DNA of 36,443 nt from Chloroflexota bacterium (GTDB lineage: Bacteria; Chloroflexota; Anaerolineae; Anaerolineales; Villigracilaceae). Position numbers and translations under genes: made by a program. Below, piece after piece: positions 14,795-22,305 of this stretch. The DNA is taken from contig JAIOAQ010000030.1 in assembly GCA_019873735.1 (NCBI GenBank), positions 1 to 36,443 on the forward strand. Reading direction: 5' to 3'. Under the pieces are notes generated by a model. The model saw nothing but the letters and a program-made list of their open reading frames with translations, made no database searches and was not told the DNA's origin. Within the stretch, counting starts at the first letter, position 1. Each line of letters begins with the position of its first letter.

Positions 14795-15513
14795 ACTTGA
14801 GGCGGCCGGGCGGGGGCGGTCACTTCTTTCTGTTCTTGCAGCACATGCCCAAAGGCGTACAGGGTCAGGTAAACGAAGAGAAAGAAGGCCGTAAACAGGA
14901 AGGTGAAGCCAATTGTGCTGCGGCTGGGATCGGTTAAGAGCGAGAGACTGTCCCGGATGACCTCTTGCGGTTCTTGCAGCAGATCCCAACTGTTCCAGCG
15001 CAGGAAACGGCCGAGGTAGATTCCCAGGCTGCTCAGGCCCGAAACCGCCAGGACAAAGAGCCAGCCGGCCACTTTTCCAAAGGTGCGGATGACGATTTCG
15101 TGCATGAGATACAGCGAGATGACGCCCAATAACATCCCTGTCCAGGAGAACCAGATCATTAGCAGCACATCATACCAGAGCGGCACATTGGTCACCGGCT
15201 GGTTGAGGTGCTGCAGATCGGTCAACAGGTAAGGCGCGTTGGGCAGGAAGATCAGCCAGAGAAAAGCAAAGATGGGCAAGGCAAGGTAGAGCGTTCTCCG
15301 TTTCCAGGAAACGGCGTATCCGGCATAGGCCAGGACGAAAGGAATCCATGCCAGGAAGAGATTCCAGACGAGGTTGATGTGGCGCAGCGAGTCGCTGTAG
15401 GCCACGCGTGCACCGATTAAAAGAATACAGCCGATAGAAGCCGCTGCCAGCAGGATGAAGATGGCCAATTTGTATCGGTGCTTAATGAGAGTGGTGAGCA
15501 ATTTTGCGGGCAT
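14791..15513 (-). CDS. DUF1361 family membrane protein
   Basis: This 240-residue protein has about six hydrophobic segments. It carries the family signatures LPNAPYLLTDL and GIYLGRFLRWNSWD, which together identify DUF1361, a membrane family of unknown function. The chosen ATG (MPAKLL) has only a weak AAGGGAAG upstream; the frame runs further back but into the intergenic hairpin. It is placed between the molybdopterin subunit and YqeB and overlaps YqeB, so it is at least co-transcribed with the molybdenum hydroxylase genes. Whether it has a role there is unknown. Confidence 0.85.
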   Translation of the reverse strand: MPAKLLTTLIKHRYKLAIFILLAAASIGCILLIGARVAYSDSLRHINLVWNLFLAWIPFVLAYAGYAVSWKRRTLYLALPIFAFLWLIFLPNAPYLLTDLQHLNQPVTNVPLWYDVLLMIWFSWTGMLLGVISLYLMHEIVIRTFGKVAGWLFVLAVSGLSSLGIYLGRFLRWNSWDLLQEPQEVIRDSLSLLTDPSRSTIGFTFLFTAFFLFVYLTLYAFGHVLQEQKEVTAPARPPQV

Positions 15514-15539
15514 AAATTCATTCTTCCCTTTGGCTAGAG

Positions 15540-15584
15540 CGCGGGATGCTGCAAGCGGATTCGGTTTGCTTGCAACACCCCGCG
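15540..15584. repeat. Imperfect 17-bp hairpin between molybdopterin subunit and DUF1361 genes
   Basis: GCGGGATGCTGCAAGC (15541-15556) pairs with GCTTGCAACACCCCGC (15568-15583) at 14 of 16 positions, extended by C15540-G15584. No T-tract follows on the minus strand, so it may attenuate or protect mRNA rather than terminate, or be a REP-like element. Confidence 0.6.
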
Positions 15585-15619
15585 TCTGTTTCGATTGTTC
15601 GGGGTGGACGGGCTGGCGC

Positions 15620-17830
15620 TTACGTGATCTTTCCCAGGCTGCGCAGCACACGTTCTGGGATGAGGGGGATTTCATCTACCCACGTGCCGGTTGCAGCGTG
15701 GATTCCGCCTGTCACAGCCGGCGCCAGGGGGATATAGGGCAACTCGCCCAGGCCGCGCGCTCCCCACGGTCCGTTTGGATCCGGCACTTCCAGGATGACC
15801 GACTTGATCTCGCCAGGGATGTCCAGGATGGTTGGAATCAGGTACGTGCTTAACTGGTCGCTCAAAACCCGTCCGTTTTGGGTGACAAAATTCTCTTGAA
15901 TGGCGTATCCCTGCGCCTGTACAACTGCGCCCTCAATTTGGCCTTCGGCCAACTTCGGGTTGATGGCCTGCCCCACATCGTCTGCGGCAATGACGCGCAA
16001 CAGGCGCACCTCGCCGGTTTCTGTATCCACCTCCACCTCAACGGCCTGAGCCGCATAGGCGTAGCAAAAATTGGGGGTTGAATAACCGGTTTCTTTTTCA
16101 AAGGGGGTTGTCTTGGGGGCCAGATAGGTATACTCGGCAATTGCCGGGCGTTCCTCAGCGTGCCATTTTTCCAGCGCGGCCAATCCGGCGCCGCGCAGGG
16201 CGTTGCCGGCCATGTAGGTCATGCGCGAAGCCGACGCACTGCCGGGATTGCCCATATTGGCCGTATCCGAAACAACCATGGTGACTTTTTCGAATGGGAC
16301 GCCCACCGCTTCTGCGACCATCTGGGCCATGACGGTGTGTGTGCCTTGTCCCACCTCTGCCCCGGCGTGATAGGCGACCACGCGCTCGATTTCAGACTTG
16401 CCATGCAGTTCGACGCGCGCCCAGGAGTTTTCCTGGTAGCCGAAACTAAAGCCCACGTTTTTGAATCCGGCCGCGAATCCCCAGCCGCGTTTCAGGTGCG
16501 GCTCGGATGGTTGTTCGACGGGCGGAGCCTGCCAGCCCTGGGGCGTTTCTTTCCAGCCGGCCTGACGCGCGGCTGCCTCAATAACCTGAACGATGCTGAC
16601 CGGGCCGGGGGCCGGCGTGCCAACCGAAAGTGTGTCACCGTCTCGCAGGGCATTGCGCAGGCGAATCTCCACCGGGTCGAGGTTGAGTTTTTCGGCCAGT
16701 TTGTTCATTTGCGATTCGGCGGCAAAAGCCGATTGCGGCGCGCCGAAACCGCGAAAAGCGGCGCCGGGCACATTGTTCGTATAGACGCCGTAAACGTCCG
16801 TTTTGACGTTGGGGATGAAGTAGGGCCCCGTGCATACAATCGTTGAGTTTCCCAACACCTTGTTGGTGGTATACATGTACGCGCCGGCATCGCCGATAAA
16901 GTTCATCTCGGCTGCTACCAGTTTTCCCTCTTTGGTCGCTCCCCAGCGCACGCGAATGACCGCCGGGTGGCGCTTGCCATGACCGATGATGGATTCTTGC
17001 CGTGTCCAGATAATTTTGACCGGGCGGCGCAATTTCCAGGCTGCCAGCCCAAGCACGATCTGCACCGACATATCCTCGCGTCCGCCAAAGGCGCCGCCGA
17101 TGGCCGGGTAGACGACCCGCACCTGTTCTTCTGGCAGCCCCAGGGCGTGGGCTACCTGCTCGCGATCCACATGCGTCCATTGACCGGCCACTTTGATGGT
17201 GACGCGGCCCTCCTCGTCAATGTAGGCCAGGCCCGCCTCGGGTTGAAGGTAGGCGTGCTCCTGAAACGGAAGGCGGTATTCGCCCTCCACAATCACATCG
17301 GCTTGTTTGAAGCCTGCCTCCACATCCCCTTTGCGGATTTTGTAATGCACGCATATATTTGACATGCCCCGCTCTGGATGGACGAGCGGCGCATCTGCCT
17401 GCATCGCCTGCTCAGGGTCAAAGACGGCAGGCAAGTCTTCATATTCCACGCGAATCAAATCGCGGGCTTTGGCGGCTGCCTGCTCACTTTCGGCTACAAT
17501 GGCCGCGACTTGATCTCCCACAAAACGGACGACATCCCCTCCCTCTATTGACGAACCCGGGCCGCATAATACAGGCTGGTCTTTGACCTGCAGGCCATAC
17601 TCATTGACAGGCACATCCTGAGCCGTAAAGATGGCAACCACTCCCGGAACTGCCCGCGCCTCAGTGGTGTCAATGCGGAGCACGCGGGCATGAGGGCGCC
17701 ACGCAAACAAGATTTTCATGTGCAGCATGCCTGGCATGGACAGGTCGCCGGGGAAAATAGCCTTACCGGTTACTTTTTCACGGGCGTCCAGGCGTACAGG
17801 TGAAGTTCCAATCACATTTTTGGTTGACAT
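15620..17830 (-). CDS. Xanthine dehydrogenase family, molybdopterin-binding subunit
   Basis: This 736-residue protein is the large catalytic subunit of a molybdenum hydroxylase. Features in order: the small 'a/b hammerhead' domain (about 20-125), the cofactor-binding region with QPEAGLAY, GGAFGGREDM and the substrate-side GAAFRGFGAPQ motif, the GQGTHTVMAQMVAEA motif, and the C-terminal ARGLGE with catalytic E696. AFRGFG rather than the AYRCSFR of CO dehydrogenase places it on the xanthine/aldehyde oxidase side; the substrate is not determined. I start it at the ATG with GAGGT 6 nt upstream; a GTG two codons earlier is possible. It acts with the FAD/2Fe-2S subunit upstream. Confidence 0.92.
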   Translation of the reverse strand: MSTKNVIGTSPVRLDAREKVTGKAIFPGDLSMPGMLHMKILFAWRPHARVLRIDTTEARAVPGVVAIFTAQDVPVNEYGLQVKDQPVLCGPGSSIEGGDVVRFVGDQVAAIVAESEQAAAKARDLIRVEYEDLPAVFDPEQAMQADAPLVHPERGMSNICVHYKIRKGDVEAGFKQADVIVEGEYRLPFQEHAYLQPEAGLAYIDEEGRVTIKVAGQWTHVDREQVAHALGLPEEQVRVVYPAIGGAFGGREDMSVQIVLGLAAWKLRRPVKIIWTRQESIIGHGKRHPAVIRVRWGATKEGKLVAAEMNFIGDAGAYMYTTNKVLGNSTIVCTGPYFIPNVKTDVYGVYTNNVPGAAFRGFGAPQSAFAAESQMNKLAEKLNLDPVEIRLRNALRDGDTLSVGTPAPGPVSIVQVIEAAARQAGWKETPQGWQAPPVEQPSEPHLKRGWGFAAGFKNVGFSFGYQENSWARVELHGKSEIERVVAYHAGAEVGQGTHTVMAQMVAEAVGVPFEKVTMVVSDTANMGNPGSASASRMTYMAGNALRGAGLAALEKWHAEERPAIAEYTYLAPKTTPFEKETGYSTPNFCYAYAAQAVEVEVDTETGEVRLLRVIAADDVGQAINPKLAEGQIEGAVVQAQGYAIQENFVTQNGRVLSDQLSTYLIPTILDIPGEIKSVILEVPDPNGPWGARGLGELPYIPLAPAVTGGIHAATGTWVDEIPLIPERVLRSLGKIT

Positions 17831-17842
17831 CCTCACACCTCA

Positions 17843-18253
17843 CTAGCGTCGGTAACGTTTCACTTTTACTTTTGGCGGCGGAGCATCGACCGGCGAGTAA
17901 CGCGGCGGGCCAATCACGCGATAAATGACGGCATATACAAAGGTAAGTATGCCGCTCAGCACAGTCAGAATCAGCAGGGTGAAAATGATATAGGCCAGCA
18001 GTTTTTCCCGGCCCAAAATTGATCCCAGGAAATAGGTTGTCTGAGGAAGATAACGGTACATGTACCACGGCAGGCGAATAGGCGCTACCATCCAGTAGGG
18101 CAATTGCATCCAGATGTTATCTACAATCAGCCAGGCGGCGGAAATCGAAATGGCCGGGATAATCAGGAACATCAAGCAGCCAATCCCGCGCCAGATGGGA
18201 TGGATTTGACGCGGCTTTGGCTTCACTTGGCGATAAGTGTAATACTTGCTCAT
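17843..18253 (-). CDS. Small membrane protein within the molybdenum hydroxylase operon
   Basis: This 136-residue protein starts MSKYYTYRQVKPKPR, has hydrophobic segments at about 23-47, 55-75 (weaker, aromatic and Pro-rich) and 85-112, and ends in a Pro/Lys/Arg-rich tail (PPPKVKVKRYRR). I recognise no family. It lies 5 nt after the FAD/2Fe-2S subunit gene and 12 nt before the molybdopterin subunit gene, so it sits between the two enzyme subunits in the mRNA. That placement suggests a membrane anchor or partner for the hydroxylase, but this is inference from position only. Confidence 0.75.
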   Translation of the reverse strand: MSKYYTYRQVKPKPRQIHPIWRGIGCLMFLIIPAISISAAWLIVDNIWMQLPYWMVAPIRLPWYMYRYLPQTTYFLGSILGREKLLAYIIFTLLILTVLSGILTFVYAVIYRVIGPPRYSPVDAPPPKVKVKRYRR

Positions 18254-18258
18254 CTTCT

Positions 18259-19662
18259 TTATGCCCGACTGGCCGCTTCAATGGCCTCTACAATCTTGTA
18301 ATAGCCGGTACAGCGGCACAGGTTGCCCGTAATCGCCTGTGCGATTTCCTCGCGGGAGGGGTGCGGGCGCTCTTCGAGCAATTTGGCCGCCGACATGACG
18401 AAGCCCGGCGTACAATATCCGCACTGCACCGCCCCGGCCTCCACAAAAGCGGCCTGCACGGGGTGGAGTTGTTCTTCTTTTGCCAGGCCTTCTATGGTGA
18501 CGATTTCGGCTCCATGCGCTCGCGGCGCCGGCACCAGGCAGGCCATCACGGCCTTGCCGTCCAGGTACACCGTACAGGCGCCGCATTCGCCCTCTGCGCA
18601 GCCTTCTTTGGTGCCGGTCAGGCCGGCCTCTTCGCGCAACAGACGCAGGAGCGTTTTCTCGTGGCCGGTGGTGAACGTGTACATTTGGCCGTTGATCTTC
18701 GTCTGGATGGGTTGGGCCGGGTGGGCTGTGGACCCATCCAGGGCGCTGGCGGGATGTCGCGCTCCCCACAGCAACACCGGCTCAGACGGCATCCCGGCCT
18801 GCTCCTGACCATGGAGGATGGCGCGCAGCCCGCGCAGGACCGCAACGCGCACCATCTCGTTCCGGTAGGCGGCCGAACCGCGCAAATCGTCAATCGGGCG
18901 CGCCTCTTGTTGGGCCAGGCGGGCGGCTTCGGCGATCGTCTCGGCGTTGAGTTCTTTGTCTCTCAGCCAGGCCTCTGCCTGAGGGGCATGGATGATGGTG
19001 GGCGCGACCGCTCCCAGCGTGATGACAGCCGTCTTAACGCGCCCCCTCTCCAGGTCCAGAATGACCGCCGCGTTGACCACCGAGATGGCCTGCGCCCGCC
19101 GCAATCCGGTCTTGATAAAAGCGCCGCGTTGCGTATTCCTCATCGCCGGAAAGGCAATATCTACCAGCACTTCATCGGCCTGCATGACCGTTTTGCGCAC
19201 ACCCATATAGAAATCCCTCAGCGCTACGCGGCGGCGGCCTTTGGCCGAGGCAAGTTCCACCCATGCCCCCAGCGCCATCAGGGGAGTGATGGTGTCGTTG
19301 GCCGGGCTGGCAGTGATGAGATTGCCCGCCACCGTGCCGCGATTGCGGATTTGCGGCGCACCTACCTCCCACGCGGCACGCGCCAGCGGCAAGGCACGCT
19401 CACGCAACAACTTGGATGCAGCGCAGTGATTGTGTGTCACCAGCGGCCCCAGATGGATGACGTCGTCTTCATCCAGCGTGATGCGGTCCAGCCCGGGGAT
19501 GCGGGTGATATCTACCAGCGTCTCGATGCCGCGGCGCACACCGCGCTCGATTTCCAGAATCAAATCGGTCGCGCCGGCAACTACCCGAGCCTTTTCTTGT
19601 CGTTTCGCCAGAACCTCAACAGCCTCGTCAATGGATGACGCGTTGATGTACTCGTGCCACAT
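18259..19662 (-). CDS. Molybdenum hydroxylase FAD-binding and 2Fe-2S subunits fused in one chain
   Basis: The protein has 467 residues. The N-terminal part (about 1-285) is a CoxM/XdhB-type FAD domain with VAGATDL, QIRNRGTVAGNL and the family C-terminal domain. The C-terminal part (about 310-467) is a CoxS/XdhC-type domain with two clusters: C355, C360, C363, C375 for the plant-type 2Fe-2S, and C414, C417, C449, C451 for the second 2Fe-2S. All eight ligands are present. It passes electrons from the Mo site to FAD or an external acceptor. The domain order (FAD first, Fe-S second) is the reverse of the common XdhA order. GGAGG precedes the ATG by 5 nt. Confidence 0.92.
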   Translation of the reverse strand: MWHEYINASSIDEAVEVLAKRQEKARVVAGATDLILEIERGVRRGIETLVDITRIPGLDRITLDEDDVIHLGPLVTHNHCAASKLLRERALPLARAAWEVGAPQIRNRGTVAGNLITASPANDTITPLMALGAWVELASAKGRRRVALRDFYMGVRKTVMQADEVLVDIAFPAMRNTQRGAFIKTGLRRAQAISVVNAAVILDLERGRVKTAVITLGAVAPTIIHAPQAEAWLRDKELNAETIAEAARLAQQEARPIDDLRGSAAYRNEMVRVAVLRGLRAILHGQEQAGMPSEPVLLWGARHPASALDGSTAHPAQPIQTKINGQMYTFTTGHEKTLLRLLREEAGLTGTKEGCAEGECGACTVYLDGKAVMACLVPAPRAHGAEIVTIEGLAKEEQLHPVQAAFVEAGAVQCGYCTPGFVMSAAKLLEERPHPSREEIAQAITGNLCRCTGYYKIVEAIEAASRA

Positions 19663-19681
19663 TTTGCCTCCATAACAGGAT

Positions 19682-19718
19682 GCAGAATAGAGACGCAGGT
19701 CGTGCGTCTCTATTCTGC
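19682..19718. repeat. Perfect 16-bp hairpin repeat (AGAGACGCA type)
   Basis: GCAGAATAGAGACGCA (19682-19697) is exactly complementary to 19703-19718, with a 5-nt loop. On the plus strand GCGTCTTTT follows; on the minus strand no T-run follows. It resembles the widely dispersed GAGACGC...GCGTCTC palindromes, so a mobile repeat is as likely as a terminator. Confidence 0.75.
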
Positions 19719-19730
19719 GCGTCTTTTCAA

Positions 19731-20255
19731 TTACTGGCCAGCGTTGGTGATGACTTCTGAGCGACGATCAAGGGTCTCAACAGCCTGACGGCTTAATGAG
19801 ATCAAGTGGCGAATGGCTGCCATTAAGCCGGTTTCATCGCCTGCCGAGGCCTCGATATTATCCAGTGCGCTTCCAATTTTTTCGACCAGGTCAAAAAAGG
19901 AAGCGTCAAAAGCGTACAGACTGGCAAGTTCTTCCTCGTTGATTTTGATGGCGTCAAAAAAGCCGGAATAGCCGTATGCGGCTGTCCGAATCTTGTCGGC
20001 AAAGGTGCGCAGTTGGATGGCCGCCTTCTCCATATCGTCCAGCAGGGCAATCTGTCCCTGGCTGACCAGGTCGGCTTGAATGTTCGACGTCCGTTTGTAT
20101 AATTCATCGAAACGGTCGGCTACGGTTTCGCGCAGCAACTTATCGGCCGCGCGGCGGTTTTGCCGCTCAATGTAGCCCTGGAAGCCGGGGATATTCGAGG
20201 CCAGTTTTTTCACAAAATCCTGGTCTCCGGTTACGCGAGCAAATAAATCTGTCAT
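19731..20255 (-). CDS. Helical protein of unknown function (174 aa)
   Basis: I do not recognise this family. The protein is soluble, acidic and almost wholly helical with heptad-like stretches (QNRRAADKLLRETVADRFDEL, QIALLDDMEKAAIQLRTFADKI), so a coiled-coil or four-helix bundle is likely. The ATG (MTDLFARVTG) has an excellent AGGAGGT 6 nt upstream; a longer frame through the promoter region is not credible. It has its own promoter, divergent from the aldolase gene, and lies 68 bp before the molybdenum hydroxylase genes, from which it is separated by a hairpin repeat; read-through could make it the first gene of that series. Confidence 0.8.
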   Translation of the reverse strand: MTDLFARVTGDQDFVKKLASNIPGFQGYIERQNRRAADKLLRETVADRFDELYKRTSNIQADLVSQGQIALLDDMEKAAIQLRTFADKIRTAAYGYSGFFDAIKINEEELASLYAFDASFFDLVEKIGSALDNIEASAGDETGLMAAIRHLISLSRQAVETLDRRSEVITNAGQ

Positions 20256-20309
20256 GGGTACCTCCTGCTCAATATACGAAAAATCCAAGCAACGGCCTCT
20301 ATCGGTACG

Positions 20310-20339
20310 ATTATAGCCTGAGTTTGTGATTATAATCAA
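20310..20339 (-). promoter_or_regulatory. Promoter of the 174-residue helical protein and perhaps the Mo hydroxylase series
   Basis: On the minus strand, TTGATT (20334-20339) and a perfect TATAAT (20310-20315) are spaced by 18 bp. The -35 side lies inside the palindrome GATTATAATC (20328-20337), which also offers a plus-strand TATAAT (20331-20336). Confidence 0.7.
20331..20336 (+). promoter_or_regulatory. Likely -10 box of the aldolase gene cluster
   Basis: TATAAT on the plus strand, 42 nt before the aldolase ATG. No good -35 element lies 16-18 bp upstream, so its strength is uncertain. It overlaps the -35 box of the divergent promoter. Confidence 0.45.
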
Positions 20340-20377
20340 GCATCCTGGTGACTATATTTTCTCCAAAGGAGTGCAGC

Positions 20378-21796
20378 ATGTCTCAAGAACTAAATGAATT
20401 GTTAGCGTTGACCGAAGGGAGTCTGAAGGTAGACGGGCATGATGTGACGGTTGTGGATGAAGGCCGACTCCGCGCCCTGGTGGGCAAACTGGTGGAAGTG
20501 TCGGCCCTCGGTTCTGGCGCGGCCCAGGGCTGGTCCCGTTATCTGATTCGCATGGCCGCCCTGAGTTTGGGCATCGTCCCGGCGTCGATTCACGAACTGT
20601 ACATGGCTCGCGGCCGGGGAGAGAGCCCGCTGACGTTTACCGTCCCGGCGATTAACCTGCGCATCTTGTCGTTTGACGCGGCGCGGGCGGTTTTCCGGGC
20701 GCTGCAGAAGATCAATGCCTCGGCGCTCATCTTTGAAATTGCCCGCTCTGAAATCGGTTATACCGGCCAACGTCCGGCCGAATACAGTGCCAATATCCTG
20801 GCGGCGGCGATTGCCGAGGGCTATCGTGGTCCCGTTTTCATTCAGGGAGACCACTTTCAGGTTTCAGGGAAACGCTACGCCTCTGAGCCTGAAGCGGAAC
20901 TGGAAGCCGTGCGCGCCTTGACGCGCGAGGCCATTGATGCCGGTTTCTTCAATATTGATATTGACACATCCACGCTGGTAGATATTTCCAAGCCGACCGT
21001 CCCCGAACAGCAGAAACTCAATTATGAATTATCGGCTATGTTCAGCGCCTTTATCCGGCAGATTGAGCCGCGTGGCGTTACCATCTCCATCGGCGGCGAG
21101 ATCGGCGAAGTGGGCGGCCACAATTCCACCGAGGAAGAGTTGCGCGCTTACATGGATGGTTACCGTGCCGAATTGAAGCGCCTGGCTGCCGGGGCGCCCG
21201 GTTTGAGCAAGATCAGCATTCAGACCGGCACATCGCATGGCGGCGTTGTCCTGCCAGATGGCTCGATTGCCAAGGTTAGCGTAGATTTTGATACGCTGTG
21301 CAACCTGAGCCGGGTTGCGCGGTGCGATTACGGGATGGGCGGCACGGTTCAACATGGGGCCTCCACCTTGCCAGAAGATGCTTTTGGCAAGTTTGTTGAG
21401 GCAGAAGCCTGCGAAGTCCATTTGGCCACCAATTTCCAGAACATCTTCTTCGAAACCATTCCTGCAGATTTCCGCAAGGAGATGTATGCCTGGCTGGATG
21501 TGAACGCTGCTGCCGAGCGCAAGCCTGATATGACCGATGAGCAGTTCTACTATAAAACCCGCAAGAGTTCCATCGGGCCGTTCAAGGCCAAAATGTATGC
21601 CCTGCCGGCGGATGTACGCCGCACTTTGGGGGCAGCCTGGGAAGCCCAGTTCGATAAACTCTTTGGCATGTTGGGACTGAAGGATACCCGCCAATATGTT
21701 GAGAAATATGTAAAGGCTGTTCCGGTTATGCCCAAAGCCTCCACCTACCTTGGCGAAGCGGCAGGCGATGAGGATGTCAGCGACCTTGCGGACTGA
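20378..21796 (+). CDS. Class II fructose-bisphosphate aldolase-like protein
   Basis: The protein has 472 residues, longer than typical class II aldolases (about 280-360). Metal-site type motifs are visible: QGDHFQ (H159), GGEIGEVGGHNST (E241, E244, H248) and IQTGTSHGG (H287), followed by VDFDTL and a long C-terminal helical extension. The barrel would cleave a ketose-bisphosphate by retro-aldol chemistry in the cytoplasm; whether the substrate is fructose-1,6-bisphosphate is not shown. AAAGGAG lies 6 nt before the chosen ATG. It heads a closely spaced five-gene plus-strand cluster (aldolase, Nudix, sulfatase-fold, membrane protein, dehydrogenase). Confidence 0.75.
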   Translation: MSQELNELLALTEGSLKVDGHDVTVVDEGRLRALVGKLVEVSALGSGAAQGWSRYLIRMAALSLGIVPASIHELYMARGRGESPLTFTVPAINLRILSFDAARAVFRALQKINASALIFEIARSEIGYTGQRPAEYSANILAAAIAEGYRGPVFIQGDHFQVSGKRYASEPEAELEAVRALTREAIDAGFFNIDIDTSTLVDISKPTVPEQQKLNYELSAMFSAFIRQIEPRGVTISIGGEIGEVGGHNSTEEELRAYMDGYRAELKRLAAGAPGLSKISIQTGTSHGGVVLPDGSIAKVSVDFDTLCNLSRVARCDYGMGGTVQHGASTLPEDAFGKFVEAEACEVHLATNFQNIFFETIPADFRKEMYAWLDVNAAAERKPDMTDEQFYYKTRKSSIGPFKAKMYALPADVRRTLGAAWEAQFDKLFGMLGLKDTRQYVEKYVKAVPVMPKASTYLGEAAGDEDVSDLAD

Positions 21797-21804
21797 GGTT
21801 GATT

Positions 21805-22305
21805 TTGTCTTCTGATCAGGCCATTCATCCGGCGCGCTACCGTGTCATTCCGCGCACGCTGGTCTTCGTCTTTCGCGGCGAAACGCTGCTCCTGATTCGG
21901 GGTGCGGCACATAAATCTTGGGCCGGCAAATACAATGCAATCGGCGGGCATATTGAGCGCGGCGAGGATGCCTTGTCCTCTGCCCGGCGAGAGTTGCTGG
22001 AAGAGACCGGCTTGCGGGCCAGCCTGCATTTGTGCGGCACCCTGATCAACGATACGGGCGAGGACACAGGTGTTGCCATCTATGTCTTTGCCGCCGATTC
22101 GCTAACCGGCGAACCCCGCCCATCATCAGAGGGGACGCTTGAATGGGTGGCGTTTGAACGCCTCTCTGAACTTCCTTTGCGCTTTGACGACCTGCTTCAA
22201 CTGTTGCCGCATGTCCTAGAATCCTATCGAAGCGGGCGCCCGTTTTCTGCGCGTTCATATTACGACGAAGCCGGGCGCCTGCTTCTTTCCTTTGGAGATG
22301 AATGA
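21805..22305 (+). CDS. Nudix hydrolase
   Basis: The protein has about 166 residues and a complete Nudix box: G-x5-E-x7-RELLEETGL starting at GGHIERGEDAL. It hydrolyses a nucleoside diphosphate linked to another group; the substrate (for example 8-oxo-dGTP or a nucleotide sugar) cannot be told. There is no ATG near the front. I use the TTG 6 nt after GAGGT; another TTG two codons earlier, right after the aldolase stop, is possible. The stop overlaps the sulfatase-fold gene start (ATGA). Confidence 0.88.
   Translation: MSSDQAIHPARYRVIPRTLVFVFRGETLLLIRGAAHKSWAGKYNAIGGHIERGEDALSSARRELLEETGLRASLHLCGTLINDTGEDTGVAIYVFAADSLTGEPRPSSEGTLEWVAFERLSELPLRFDDLLQLLPHVLESYRSGRPFSARSYYDEAGRLLLSFGDE

Noticed and set aside
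18217-19638. A 473-codon open frame antisense to the FAD/2Fe-2S subunit.
   Set aside because: The opposite strand encodes an unmistakable two-domain protein with all eight cluster ligands.
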